From: Rhizobiales bacterium dw_265
GTDB lineage: Bacteria; Pseudomonadota; Alphaproteobacteria; Micropepsales; Micropepsaceae
Reading direction: 5' to 3'
Assembly: GCA_018449595.1 (NCBI GenBank)
Contig: JAAVUU010000002.1
Coordinates: 248,001-312,000, forward strand
DNA length: 64,000 nucleotides
Shown: one piece after another, positions 1 to 7,323 of the stretch
Layout of the letters: the number at the start of each line of letters is the position of its first letter
Position numbering within the stretch: the first letter of the stretch is position 1
Notes under the pieces: generated by a model
What the model was told of the DNA's origin: nothing
Database searches by the model: none
Seen by the model: only the letters and a program-made list of their open reading frames with translations
Position numbers and translations under genes: made by a program

Positions 1-1
1 A

Positions 2-457
2 ATGGCGGTCGGCCTGCTGATTGCATCATTTGCCGTATTCGGTGCTGCAGATGCCCAGCCCAAGCGCACCGTGGAGTCGGCCTACGAATTTCTCGTGCCG
101 GCGCTGACCAACGGCACGAAAGGTGCGCTTTTGAACCAGAAGTTTATGAATAGCGAAACGGAAACCCACACAGAGCCACTTGTCACTGCCGTGCAAGGCA
201 ATGGATGCCAAATGGTGGTGAAATTGCGCGGCGCCCACGAATATTCCATCAGGATCGATTGGTCCCGGATTTCCGATATAGCCAACCCATCAGAAATGGG
301 ATTTGGCTCTATGGTTACCCTGCGCGGCACCGTTGAAGACGCCTCTGGTAATGCGTTTGCCTTCTTCTTTCCCAGCCATGCGATCGCGGACCGCGCCGTG
401 ACCGCCATGCAATTCATCAAGGATGGCTGCGACCCTGGGAAGGGGACAGGATTCTGA
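2..457 (+). CDS. Small secreted protein, tandem family copy 1 (start may lie left of window)
   Basis: This 151-residue protein has no recognised family. Its N-terminus is hydrophobic and ends in A-D-A before Q-P-K-R, which looks like a signal peptide, so export is likely. The ATG is at the second base of the window and the signal peptide lacks a basic start, so the true start may be further left. The mature part shares four marks with the next gene: T-V-E-S-A just after the cleavage site, a G-N-G-C segment, D-W-S-R-I-S in the middle, and C-D-P-G-K-G-T-G-F at the C-terminus. The stop overlaps the next start (TGATG at 455-459), which implies translational coupling. Function is unknown. Confidence 0.7.
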   Translation: MAVGLLIASFAVFGAADAQPKRTVESAYEFLVPALTNGTKGALLNQKFMNSETETHTEPLVTAVQGNGCQMVVKLRGAHEYSIRIDWSRISDIANPSEMGFGSMVTLRGTVEDASGNAFAFFFPSHAIADRAVTAMQFIKDGCDPGKGTGF

Positions 458-915
458 TGTCTGCAAGCAATGCCATGCGTTTGATGTATCTGACCGCAGT
501 TCTTGTGGCGGAATCTGGTTTCGCAGCGATTGCACAACCCCAGCGCACAGTTGAGTCGGCCAATCGTTTTCTGGCGACTGCGCTCACCAATGGCGCCAGG
601 ATGCAGGATCAGTCTGGCGGCGGCGACACCGCCAGCGACGCGCATGTGTTGTCGGCGAACGGCGCCGGCTGCAGAATGACAATTCGAAGGCGCGCAAGCG
701 TCAGTTCCTTGGATTGGGCCAGGATTTCCCACGTCCAGGACGTCTATCGCGGTAGTAGCGGCACCGGTGCCTACATAATCAACCTATTCGGCTCTACAGA
801 CGACTCGCCCCAATACATCTTGTTCTTTTCCGATGAAGAGGTCGCCCAGCGGGCCGCGACGGCCATGACCTTCCTCAAGGGCGCGTGTGATCCAGCGAAG
901 GGAACAGGATTTTGA
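457..915 (+). CDS. Small secreted protein, tandem family copy 2
   Basis: This 152-residue paralogue of the preceding gene starts at the ATG inside TGATG, with an AGGGGACAGG ribosome-binding segment supplied by the 3' end of copy 1. Residues 1-26 look like a signal peptide ending A-A-I-A before Q-P-Q-R. The family marks are present: T-V-E-S-A, G-A-G-C, D-W-A-R-I-S, and a C-terminal C-D-P-A-K-G-T-G-F. The two conserved Cys could form a disulfide in the periplasm; this is inference. The stop again sits in a TGATG (913-917), but the reading frame opened there runs only 32 codons and does not resemble a family member. Confidence 0.75.
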   Translation: MSASNAMRLMYLTAVLVAESGFAAIAQPQRTVESANRFLATALTNGARMQDQSGGGDTASDAHVLSANGAGCRMTIRRRASVSSLDWARISHVQDVYRGSSGTGAYIINLFGSTDDSPQYILFFSDEEVAQRAATAMTFLKGACDPAKGTGF

Positions 916-970
916 TGGTGAATGTGCTGACCAGCCGGGCACGTCCGATATGCCGCTCCGCGATGGTGTG

Positions 971-990
971 CATCCCCAATATGGGGGATG
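971..990. promoter_or_regulatory. 20-bp palindrome, copy 1 (candidate operator)
   Basis: The sequence CATCCCCAATATGGGGGATG is a near-perfect inverted repeat and can be extended by one G/C pair on each side. It lies about 50 bp upstream of the secreted-protein gene at 1041. Very similar palindromes occur at 3144-3163 and 3449-3468, next to two LuxR-type regulator genes. The shared length, symmetry and upstream placement suggest an operator for one of those regulators; this is inference. Confidence 0.5.
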
Positions 991-1040
991 CGGCGGCCCC
1001 GGAGGTTTTCTAGCCTGCGTGCGGAAACACGGAGGTAACG

Positions 1041-1409
1041 ATGAAGTTCAAGTCTGTTGCGGCGCTGTCAGGTGCCATTGCCATGACCCTGGTCTCGGCC
1101 ACGGCGGCCTTTGCCAGTTGCCGTGCCGACGCGGAGATGCGCGGAAATGGGACCAGGCCGGGTTGGGGCTTGTTCGCCGGCGACGTTCGCTCCCGCGATT
1201 GCGACAACACGGAATGTACCGGGTATGTGGAATATGAGGTTTCGGTGCAGTGGGGCGACGGCCGCATCACGCATGAAACCTTCAGCGACAGCTACATCAT
1301 TCCGCGCGGCAACAGTTCTGTTCACATCTCCAATGAACACACGTTTGGCAGTCATTCGGGCAATAGCTCAATTGCGGATGTCGGGGTCAAGTTTGTCCGA
1401 TGCAATTAG
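1041..1409 (+). CDS. Small Cys-containing secreted protein, unknown function
   Basis: This 122-residue protein has a clear signal peptide: basic M-K-F-K, a hydrophobic core, and A-F-A before S-C-R-A near residue 25. The mature part holds four Cys (C-R-A-D, D-C-D-N, E-C-T-G and the C-terminal R-C-N), which could form two disulfides in the periplasm. It also contains a V-Q-W-G-D-G segment and a Ser/His/Asn-rich stretch. A good GGAGG ribosome-binding site lies 6 bases before the ATG. It is not related to the flanking paralogue family. A candidate palindromic operator sits upstream at 971-990. No family recognised. Confidence 0.7.
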   Translation: MKFKSVAALSGAIAMTLVSATAAFASCRADAEMRGNGTRPGWGLFAGDVRSRDCDNTECTGYVEYEVSVQWGDGRITHETFSDSYIIPRGNSSVHISNEHTFGSHSGNSSIADVGVKFVRCN

Positions 1410-1450
1410 CCATGAGGTGGCGAAGCGGGCCCAGTTGACAGCGTGTTTAA

Positions 1451-1546
1451 TTTTCAATTCCCAGTCCAGCAATAAAAGAATGCGCGGTAGCGGCTACGAA
1501 CTTCATTGGGAATAGCTGTGATCCAGGAAAGGAAACGAGATTCTGA
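1451..1546 (+). pseudogene. 3' remnant of a fourth copy of the tandem secreted family
   Basis: An open stretch of 31 codons after an in-frame TAA (1448-1450) reads as the C-terminus of the family. It aligns without gaps to the last 31 residues of copy 1, sharing F-x-x-P-S, A-I, A-V, F-I and C-D-P-G-K-x-T-x-F. It ends in the same TGATG junction, with the downstream ATG starting the next gene. No upstream coding part is found in this frame; the region before it is occupied by the 1041-1409 gene. It is best read as a decayed copy that still supplies the start context of the next gene. Confidence 0.65.
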
Positions 1547-1992
1547 TGTTCAATTATCCTCCCGCGCCAATCAAAAAATGGTTTAGCTCAAGTGTGCTAG
1601 TTCTGGGCCTGGTGGCGCCGTTCGCCGAGCTACATTCCGCCCCGGCCAAGACTGATCGAGTCTGGCTTCAATGCGCTGCCGGTAAGGTGGCGTCTACGTT
1701 TGTATTCAGCGCTAGCGAAAAGAGACTTTGGCTTTATCAGCCGGATGAACGCACCCTTCTCGAATACACCCGGGCGCATAACTCGTCTCTCGATATTGAC
1801 GATGAGAAAATCAAATTGGGCGTTGGCCTTCAAGTCACGCCGGATGGTGGCCCGCAATTCATACATGTCATTGATCGCCGTACGCTCAAGTATCGCGCTG
1901 AGTGGTGGACCGGTAATGGCAATGACAGGGACGGCGAAGACGGAGTCTGCTCCATCGTCCCTCCCAGAGCCACAGAGGAGAAAAAGATTTGA
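1546..1992 (+). CDS. Small exported protein, unknown function
   Basis: This 148-residue protein has a basic start (P-I-K-K-W), a hydrophobic core S-S-V-L-V-L-G-L-V-A-P-F and a probable cleavage site near residue 31, before P-A-K-T-D. The mature part has two Cys (L-Q-C-A-A and V-C-S-I-V) and a Lys/Glu-rich end. It starts in the TGATG junction left by the paralogue remnant. It ends with AGAGGAG followed by ATTTGA, so its 3' end carries a strong ribosome-binding site and an overlapping TTG start for the next gene. It is not recognisably related to the tandem family. Confidence 0.65.
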   Translation: MFNYPPAPIKKWFSSSVLVLGLVAPFAELHSAPAKTDRVWLQCAAGKVASTFVFSASEKRLWLYQPDERTLLEYTRAHNSSLDIDDEKIKLGVGLQVTPDGGPQFIHVIDRRTLKYRAEWWTGNGNDRDGEDGVCSIVPPRATEEKKI

Positions 1993-2440
1993 TCGCGCCG
2001 CAAAAAATAACGTCGCTGAAAAGCCTAATGAGTGGGTTGCTGTTCGCAGCCCTGGAACTGGACCCGCCGTCGCGCAAGATGATCCCCGCCAGACAATAGA
2101 CTCCACGAATATGTTTCTCGAGCACAGCTTACCGGGCACAGGAAATGGCGCTAATGGGATAAGGGTGGATGGCGCTCAAGGACATGGCTGTGTTTTGAGA
2201 GTTCATTATACACAGGACGGCGCGAGCGGGTCATCTGACATGGATTGGTCCACAGTCACGGACGTAAGGTTTGACGGGGGGCAAGTAGCTCAAGTAGTTG
2301 TTGAGGGCCCCCCGGGATTTGGTCCGATGGCGTATGGAGCGTTTGGCTTAACAGGCGACTCCCACCTTCTCTATCGTCTTTATACTGCGATGAATTTCCT
2401 ATGGAAAAAATGCGATAAAACGAATGATACCGGCTTCTAG
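1989..2440 (+). pseudogene. Secreted family copy 3, probably frameshifted
   Basis: The C-terminal half is clearly a family member: A-V-A-Q, then R-Q-T-I-D-S, G-H-G-C, D-W-S-T-V-T, and an ending A-M-N-F-L-W-K-K-C-D followed by D-T-G-F. This part lacks its own signal peptide. The expected signal peptide lies in another frame: a TTG at 1989, 8 bases after AGAGGAG, opens a 36-codon frame with a hydrophobic M-S-G-L-L-F-A-A-L segment that stops at the TAG at about 2099. Loss of one base near 2040-2070 would explain both frames. An alternative is translation of the longer upstream frame from 1700, but that frame is antisense-like to the neighbour and has no signal peptide. Confidence 0.6.
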
Positions 2441-2542
2441 CAGAAAAACGCCCCGAATTTTCGTTTCATTGAAGCGGGATTTTTCTATTGGCGCGGATGT
2501 GTTCAGACGGCTACGAGCAGCCATATGCCGTAGACACGCTGT

Positions 2543-3115
2543 TCAGTCCCGCCGCAGAACCAGTGCCACCAGTTGCGCCTGGGATCGCGCGCCGGTCTTT
2601 GAGAGAATGGTCTTAAGCTGGCTGCGCACGGTTTGGACAGAGGCGTGCCGATGGCCCGCGATAGCCTGAACGTCCGATCCCTGGGCAAGCTGCGCCGCAA
2701 TGTTCGCTTCCGCCTCGGTCAAACCGAAAGCCATGCCTATTGTAGTCGCCAAGGACTCGTGGGATGGGCTGCGTCTTATTACCAAAATTGCGGCGGCTCC
2801 GGCGCCAAAGGACGGTCCTTCACATGGCACCGGTCCGATATCGGCTACGACCACGCCGTTGGGCCGGCGCAGCACGGCGGGAAGTGGACCCTCCAGCGGA
2901 CCGGTAGGCCGGCAACAGCGATGGATTGCGCTTTGCAAGGCGGTATTGCTCCTGTTGTCCGCCGCGGTGAGAACCCCGGATATCAGTCGAAGACAATTTT
3001 GGCGGCGTACAACATCCGCTGCGGTGTGAGAGAGGGCGATCGCCCTGCCCATCCGATCGAATAGGAAACCCCATTCCCTCGGCCAAGTCTGACCCGGATT
3101 CCAGCAGAATCGCAA
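2543..3115 (-). CDS. LuxR-type HTH transcriptional regulator (N-terminus possibly frameshifted)
   Basis: The last 60 of 190 residues form a LuxR/GerE helix-turn-helix: L-T-E-A-E-A-N-I-A, then V-Q-T-V-R-S-Q-L-K-T-I-L-S-K-T-G and R-S-Q-A-Q-L-V. The first 120 residues resemble the weakly conserved PAS-like sensor part of this regulator class. A second frame on the same strand starts at an ATG at 3146 (M-T-P-A-P-E) and reads L-L-E-S-G-S-D-L-A-E-G-M-G-F before running out of similarity. The two frames meet at a GGGGTTTCC run near 3060, so one extra base may have split the gene. The ATG at 3115 may serve as a rescue start. It lies downstream of a second LuxR-type gene on the same strand. Confidence 0.65.
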   Translation of the reverse strand: MRFCWNPGQTWPREWGFLFDRMGRAIALSHTAADVVRRQNCLRLISGVLTAADNRSNTALQSAIHRCCRPTGPLEGPLPAVLRRPNGVVVADIGPVPCEGPSFGAGAAAILVIRRSPSHESLATTIGMAFGLTEAEANIAAQLAQGSDVQAIAGHRHASVQTVRSQLKTILSKTGARSQAQLVALVLRRD

Positions 3116-3143
3116 GTATTTGTGCCGTTTCGGGCGCAGGGGT

Positions 3144-3163
3144 CATACCCCAAATGGGGTATG
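3144..3163. promoter_or_regulatory. 20-bp palindrome, copy 2 (candidate operator)
   Basis: CATACCCCAAATGGGGTATG is an inverted repeat with 8-bp arms around a central AAAT. It occupies the gap between the two LuxR-type genes and includes the ATG at 3146 that would start the longer form of the downstream regulator. This position suits autoregulation. It matches the other copies at 971 and 3449 in length and C4/G4 half-sites. Confidence 0.5.
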
Positions 3164-3169
3164 AAACGC

Positions 3170-3409
3170 TCAGGGCGGACGAAAAAGCAGCGCTACAAGC
3201 TGCGCCTGGGAGCGCACGCCTGTCTTTCGGAATATAGCCTTTACTTGGCTGCGGACCGTCAGGAGAGAGGTTTGCCGGGCGGCGGAAATCGCAGTCAAGT
3301 CCAGCCCTTGGGCGATAGCCAGTGCAATCTCGGTCTCACCATGGCTGAGGCCATAGCGGCTCTGCAGCAGCGTGGCTGATAAAAGGGGCATGCTGGCCGC
3401 GTTATCCAT
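3170..3409 (-). CDS. Small LuxR-type HTH protein (DNA-binding domain only)
   Basis: This 79-residue protein is almost entirely a LuxR/GerE helix-turn-helix: L-S-H-G-E-T-E-I-A-L-A, then L-L-T-V-R-S-Q-V-K-A-I-F-R-K-T-G and R-S-Q-A-Q-L-V-A-L. It resembles the C-terminus of the next regulator closely, so one may derive from the other by duplication and truncation. There is no receiver or sensor domain. The gene reads away from the membrane-protein gene at 3566, and a palindrome (3449-3468) lies in the shared intergenic region. It could act as a stand-alone DNA-binding protein or modulate its larger paralogue. Confidence 0.65.
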   Translation of the reverse strand: MDNAASMPLLSATLLQSRYGLSHGETEIALAIAQGLDLTAISAARQTSLLTVRSQVKAIFRKTGVRSQAQLVALLFRPP

Positions 3410-3448
3410 CCTGTGCCCACAGGCCTACCGGATAGTCCAATTTCCGCG

Positions 3449-3468
3449 CATCCCCAATTTGGGGGATG
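3449..3468. promoter_or_regulatory. 20-bp palindrome, copy 3 (candidate operator)
   Basis: CATCCCCAATTTGGGGGATG is an inverted repeat that extends by one G/C pair on each side. It lies 40 bp upstream of the small LuxR-type gene and about 98 bp upstream of the GTG start of the divergent membrane-protein gene. It differs from copy 1 at a single central base. Confidence 0.55.
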
Positions 3469-3565
3469 CGAGCACACACCGCTTATCTTTTAATCCGCCA
3501 TGGGGAAATTGGGTGGCATTCGCACTAGATGCACCCTTTTCCGAGGGCGAACCAAGGGGTGCATC

Positions 3566-4324
3566 GTGAACAAATCAGCCGGGGCCGCATTTGTCCTGTT
3601 GGGACTTTCCTTCGCAGGGCCGGCAGAGATTGCACAGACTTCCCCCGCCGCGACGCATACGGCGTGGATAGCGACGATAATTCTTTTGTTGGCGTTCGTT
3701 GCAGCAGCGGGTGTCGCCGTGGGTCGAGGCCCATTCGGTACCATCATTGATAACCGCAATCGGATGAGCCTCTCGAAGGTGCAAATGATTCTTTGGACAA
3801 TCATGATCCTGTCCGCGTTAGTGGTTGCGACGTTCTTTCGAGTGGCTCATAGCGTGTCCGATGCTGCTGATATCGACGTGCAAGGCGAACTTCTCGTCCT
3901 GATGGGGATTTCTCTTACATCCACTGCGATCACGCCGCTCATACTGAGAGCGAAGCAAGATCAGTCCAGCGATAAACCAGGATTCGCCAATGCAAGTCAT
4001 AAAGACGTAAGCGCCGCATCGTTGATTGATCTCATTCGTGGCGACGATATGGCAAACGCTGGTGCCATTGATCTGAGTAAGGTGCAGCAGTTAATTATTA
4101 CGCTTGGTGTCATGGTGTCGTACAGCGCTTCAATCTGGACTGCCCTTTCACTGGGCAAAGGGGGCGGCGCTACATGGTTCTCCACCTTTCCAGCATTGAA
4201 AGATGGACTTGTCGGCCTCATCGGGATCAGCCATGCGGGCTACCTGGCCTACAAAGCAGCGCCACATGGCAAAGGCGATAAGAGCGGTGAGGCTGCGGGA
4301 TTTGTGTCTGCCAAACAGCCTTGA
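3566..4324 (+). CDS. Multi-pass membrane protein, unknown function
   Basis: This 252-residue protein is read from a GTG at 3566, with AGGGG 6 bases upstream. An ATG at 3500 is in frame, but its first 22 codons are basic and Cys-rich and look non-coding. The protein begins with a signal-like hydrophobic segment. It then has about five membrane spans, near residues 34-52, 76-98, 108-124, 165-186 and 205-222. After the second segment, I-I-D-N-R-N-R-M-S-L-S-K-V-Q precedes M-I-L-W-T-I-M-I-L. This N-R-x-S-L-S-K-x-Q/LWT pattern recurs in uncharacterised bacterial membrane proteins, as far as I recall. It is divergent from the small LuxR gene. Confidence 0.65.
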   Translation: MNKSAGAAFVLLGLSFAGPAEIAQTSPAATHTAWIATIILLLAFVAAAGVAVGRGPFGTIIDNRNRMSLSKVQMILWTIMILSALVVATFFRVAHSVSDAADIDVQGELLVLMGISLTSTAITPLILRAKQDQSSDKPGFANASHKDVSAASLIDLIRGDDMANAGAIDLSKVQQLIITLGVMVSYSASIWTALSLGKGGGATWFSTFPALKDGLVGLIGISHAGYLAYKAAPHGKGDKSGEAAGFVSAKQP

Positions 4325-4377
4325 GCGAGTTTACCGGTGTTGGCAGAATCTAACTACGGAAACAAGGAAGCACTCCT

Positions 4378-4884
4378 ATGACATCGAACAGAATTGGTCG
4401 TGCAGATGTGCAGAAGCTCCTGACTGCTATCAAGCAGAATCCCGGCTCTCTGGGGCAGATCGGCTCACTACCTTCGGCAAAGGTACATTCAATCCAGAAT
4501 AAGGACGACCAACTCTTTCTGATTTCTCACATCGCACTCGGGGGATCGCGCGATTGGCTTTTGCAGCGAATTTACATCCCTGATGCAACGGAATGGGATA
4601 ATGGTCTGAAATGCGCCACCCAATGGATAGATTTCCGTGGCCATATTTCTTATCCCGAACTCGATGAAATCATAGGCGACGTGAATGCTTGCATCGCTGC
4701 GGCGGCTATCGCTGCTGCTCTCACCGTGTATTTCACAAGTGGCGCATCAATGGCCGTAGCCTCTCAAATTTTTGAAAATCTGGTTGTCGAGTGCCTCAAA
4801 GCCAAGGGCATCAAGCTCCTGGAGAATTTCTCCGCATGGGTAACCGCCGATCTTCATCAAGGGGCGTGGCATTGGTGCGCGTAA
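4378..4884 (+). CDS. Hypothetical protein
   Basis: This 168-residue protein follows the membrane-protein gene by 53 bp on the same strand, with AAGGAAG upstream of its ATG. There is no signal peptide. Residues 100-125 form an Ala-rich hydrophobic helix (I-A-A-A-A-I-A-A-A-L-T-V-Y) that could span a membrane or pack in a bundle. The region after it is a predicted amphipathic helix ending W-H-W-C-A. No family recognised. A shared operon with the upstream gene is likely from spacing alone. Confidence 0.55.
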   Translation: MTSNRIGRADVQKLLTAIKQNPGSLGQIGSLPSAKVHSIQNKDDQLFLISHIALGGSRDWLLQRIYIPDATEWDNGLKCATQWIDFRGHISYPELDEIIGDVNACIAAAAIAAALTVYFTSGASMAVASQIFENLVVECLKAKGIKLLENFSAWVTADLHQGAWHWCA

Positions 4885-4926
4885 AAGCGGCGCCGAAGCC
4901 GTTAATCACCATTAAAGGGATAAACT

Positions 4927-5456
4927 ATGAAGATCGAAACCGTTGCCGCCACCGCTATCGCGATGCTGCTTTTCGCAGCATCGCCAGTCACGCTCGCGGT
5001 AGCCGCATCGCCGGCCCAGCGTATCAAACAAGCCAATGGGCGTGATGGGCATATAGAACGTACGAATCCGAAGAACATTAGGTGGTTCTTCTGCACAGCA
5101 GGCGGGAATTACTTCACCCATCCGAACCCCAACTTCCCGGCATTTACAACACCGATATTAAGATAATAATTTCGCTGATATTTCCCGCGCCGACATCGCG
5201 ACACGATGAAATCGAGGATGCGTGGAAGGCGAATTATCAAGTTAATGGGGTCGTGGGACCGGGAACTAATTATTATACCGGGGAAGGAGGCGCCATATGT
5301 GATCCCTATGACACCCAAGCAGAGGCCGAACAGAAAAAAGCGGCGCTTCTAGCTGACAGCACAAGAGTTAACGGCAGGACAAATTCCTCTGACGGTACAG
5401 ACTCGGAATCAGTAGTTGAAAGCGGCTGGAGCTGGAAAGCGGGGGAGAAATTTTAG
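4927..5456 (+). pseudogene. Secreted protein gene, probably split by a frameshift
   Basis: The 5' frame (4927-5166) encodes a clear signal peptide (M-K-I-E, hydrophobic core, A-V-A-A-S) and about 50 mature residues including R-W-F-F-C-T. It then reads into a short terminal tail. The downstream frame (5082-5456, no credible start of its own) continues with I-S-L-I-F-P-A-P, a second Cys in A-I-C-D-P-Y, an alanine/glutamate helix Q-A-E-A-E-Q-K-K-A-A and a final G-W-S-W. The halves together look like one small Cys-pair secreted protein. Loss of one base near 5130-5165 would account for the split. Confidence 0.55.
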
Positions 5457-5679
5457 AGGCTATTGAAAGCCGACAAAGATATCTCGAATTCGCGTGTTCG
5501 ATCCGTGCCGCCCCTTTTTTTGACATTCGTACGAGAAGAATAGGCATTTTGTCGTCAAAATATAATTCGGAGGGCGGTCACGGAGGCTTCAATGCACCTG
5601 GTTTCAACAACGCAGTGAATAGTAGCATACCCACAAAACGTGAAGCTCGCCTGAGTTTCCGCAGCACTCAATATTGTTC

Positions 5680-7323
5680 TCAAAACATCCCTATGAACTC
5701 TCGATCCGTGTAATACCGCAACTTGTCCGCCAGGACCGGCCGCATCCCGGCGACGAACAGCAGTTGCCGGTCCTGAGGCAGATTCCGAACCTCATCGGGG
5801 GTGAGCAACGGGCGGGCGGAATGATGTTCCGCGTAGCTCAGACCGAACCTGTCGCTATCCATGGCTTGGCTGGTGGTTTCAAACACGACTGTCCGCTGGC
5901 CCAGCAGGTCGGAGGCCAAGCGGGCGCTTTCGTGATCGTTGACACCAAAAACTTGCAGCACGCCGATATTGGACAGGAACGTGCCGGCGCGCTGACCGTA
6001 GGTCGCGCGTAGCTGGTGAAGGTCTTGCAGGATCGGCCATAGCTGGACGCCATAGCCCGCCATCAGGCTCATGGCCCGTTCGACGGGCGCGAGATAGCCG
6101 AGGCCGGCGAACTCATCGAGCAGGTAGAGAACCGGCGCGGCGGCATGGCCCACCGCGCGGGTCAAATCCTGCAAACTCTGTGTCACCATCAGCCGCAGCC
6201 AGCGGGCATAGGTAGCAATGCGATCCGGAGGTAGTGCCAGGAACACGGTGGCGGTCCCGCGCCGGAGATCGGCAAAGGCAAAATCCGAACGATCCAGCAC
6301 CGCCGCCATGCGCGGGCTATCGAGGAAATGCGTATGCCGCTGGGCGGTGGAGACGATGCCCGACGCCTCGCGCCCGGTCTTGCCCAGGTGCCGGTTGGCG
6401 GCGCGGGCGACCAGCCCGCCCGCCGCCGTGCTGGCCTGCATATCGGCCAGCACGGCGGCGAAGTCTTGCGGCGATCCGGTCAGATGCTCGCGCAGCCGCG
6501 CCAGGGTGCGCCGGTAGGGTGGTTCGTCCGTCGCGATATGGAGCAGCAGGCCGGAGATCAGCGCCTTGGCTTCCTCGTTCCAATGCGCCTCGCCGGTTTC
6601 GCCGGGAGCGTCATAGACCAGGGCGTCGGCCAGGGTGGCGGTGTCCTCCGCCAAATCGGGGCTGGCCGGATCGAGGGCGGCCAGCGGATTGAAAGCGGCC
6701 GAGGGCTGGCCGGTGACGCCGAAGGGATCGAGGACATGGACCGGGCCGAGGCGAGAACGTGCGCGATAGGTGACGCGCGCATTCTCGCCTTTGGGATCAA
6801 TGCAGATCACCGAACGGCGCAACGTCAGAAGGTTCGGGATCAGCGTTCCCGTCCCCTTGCCAGTGCGCGTCGGGGCCATCGTCATCAAGTGCGATGCCCC
6901 GGCGTAGCGCAGCAGCTTGCCGGTGTTGAGATCGCGGCCGATCAAAAGCCCGCCCGGCTGCTGTGTCAGCGGCCGGGTTTCGGCAGGGGTAGCGAAGCGC
7001 GCCGTGCCGTGGGTATCGTCGCCCATATCGCCAAAATGGCGGATCATCGGCGCGGTGGCGCGGCGCAGGACGAACACCGCCGTCGCCGCCAGCGCGATCA
7101 GCACCAGCACGATATGAACCGGGCTTCCTTCCTTGAAGCCGAGCTTGCCGGTGATCCAGCCCGCGACCAGGGAGAGGACCAGCAGCACGAAGCCGCCGGC
7201 CAGGATCAGGCCCAGGACGTATTTTGCCCCTCGAAACAGGTTGAGCGGGATGGCGGCCAGCGCCCAGGCCGGATCGCGCGCAACGGCCCGGAGCATATTG
7301 CGGAAGGGCCGCGCCCGCTTCAT
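5680..7323 (-). CDS. traG: Conjugal coupling protein TraG (VirD4 family)
   Basis: This 547-residue ATPase of the VirD4/TraG family brings the relaxase-DNA complex to a mating channel at the inner membrane. Two membrane spans lie at residues 33-57 and 69-87. The Walker A motif P-T-R-T-G-K-G-T-G is at about 151-159, and the Walker B motif V-L-Y-L-L-D-E-F is at about 398-405. Length is close to plasmid TraG proteins, slightly short at the C-terminus. It overlaps the upstream traD by 4 bases (ATGA). No mating-pair-formation genes are present in this window, so transfer would need a helper system. Confidence 0.92.
   Translation of the reverse strand: MKRARPFRNMLRAVARDPAWALAAIPLNLFRGAKYVLGLILAGGFVLLVLSLVAGWITGKLGFKEGSPVHIVLVLIALAATAVFVLRRATAPMIRHFGDMGDDTHGTARFATPAETRPLTQQPGGLLIGRDLNTGKLLRYAGASHLMTMAPTRTGKGTGTLIPNLLTLRRSVICIDPKGENARVTYRARSRLGPVHVLDPFGVTGQPSAAFNPLAALDPASPDLAEDTATLADALVYDAPGETGEAHWNEEAKALISGLLLHIATDEPPYRRTLARLREHLTGSPQDFAAVLADMQASTAAGGLVARAANRHLGKTGREASGIVSTAQRHTHFLDSPRMAAVLDRSDFAFADLRRGTATVFLALPPDRIATYARWLRLMVTQSLQDLTRAVGHAAAPVLYLLDEFAGLGYLAPVERAMSLMAGYGVQLWPILQDLHQLRATYGQRAGTFLSNIGVLQVFGVNDHESARLASDLLGQRTVVFETTSQAMDSDRFGLSYAEHHSARPLLTPDEVRNLPQDRQLLFVAGMRPVLADKLRYYTDREFIGMF

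Noticed and set aside
915..1013. 32-codon frame starting at the TGATG after secreted copy 2
   Set aside because: It has no signal peptide and no family similarity, and it runs through the palindrome; probably non-coding.
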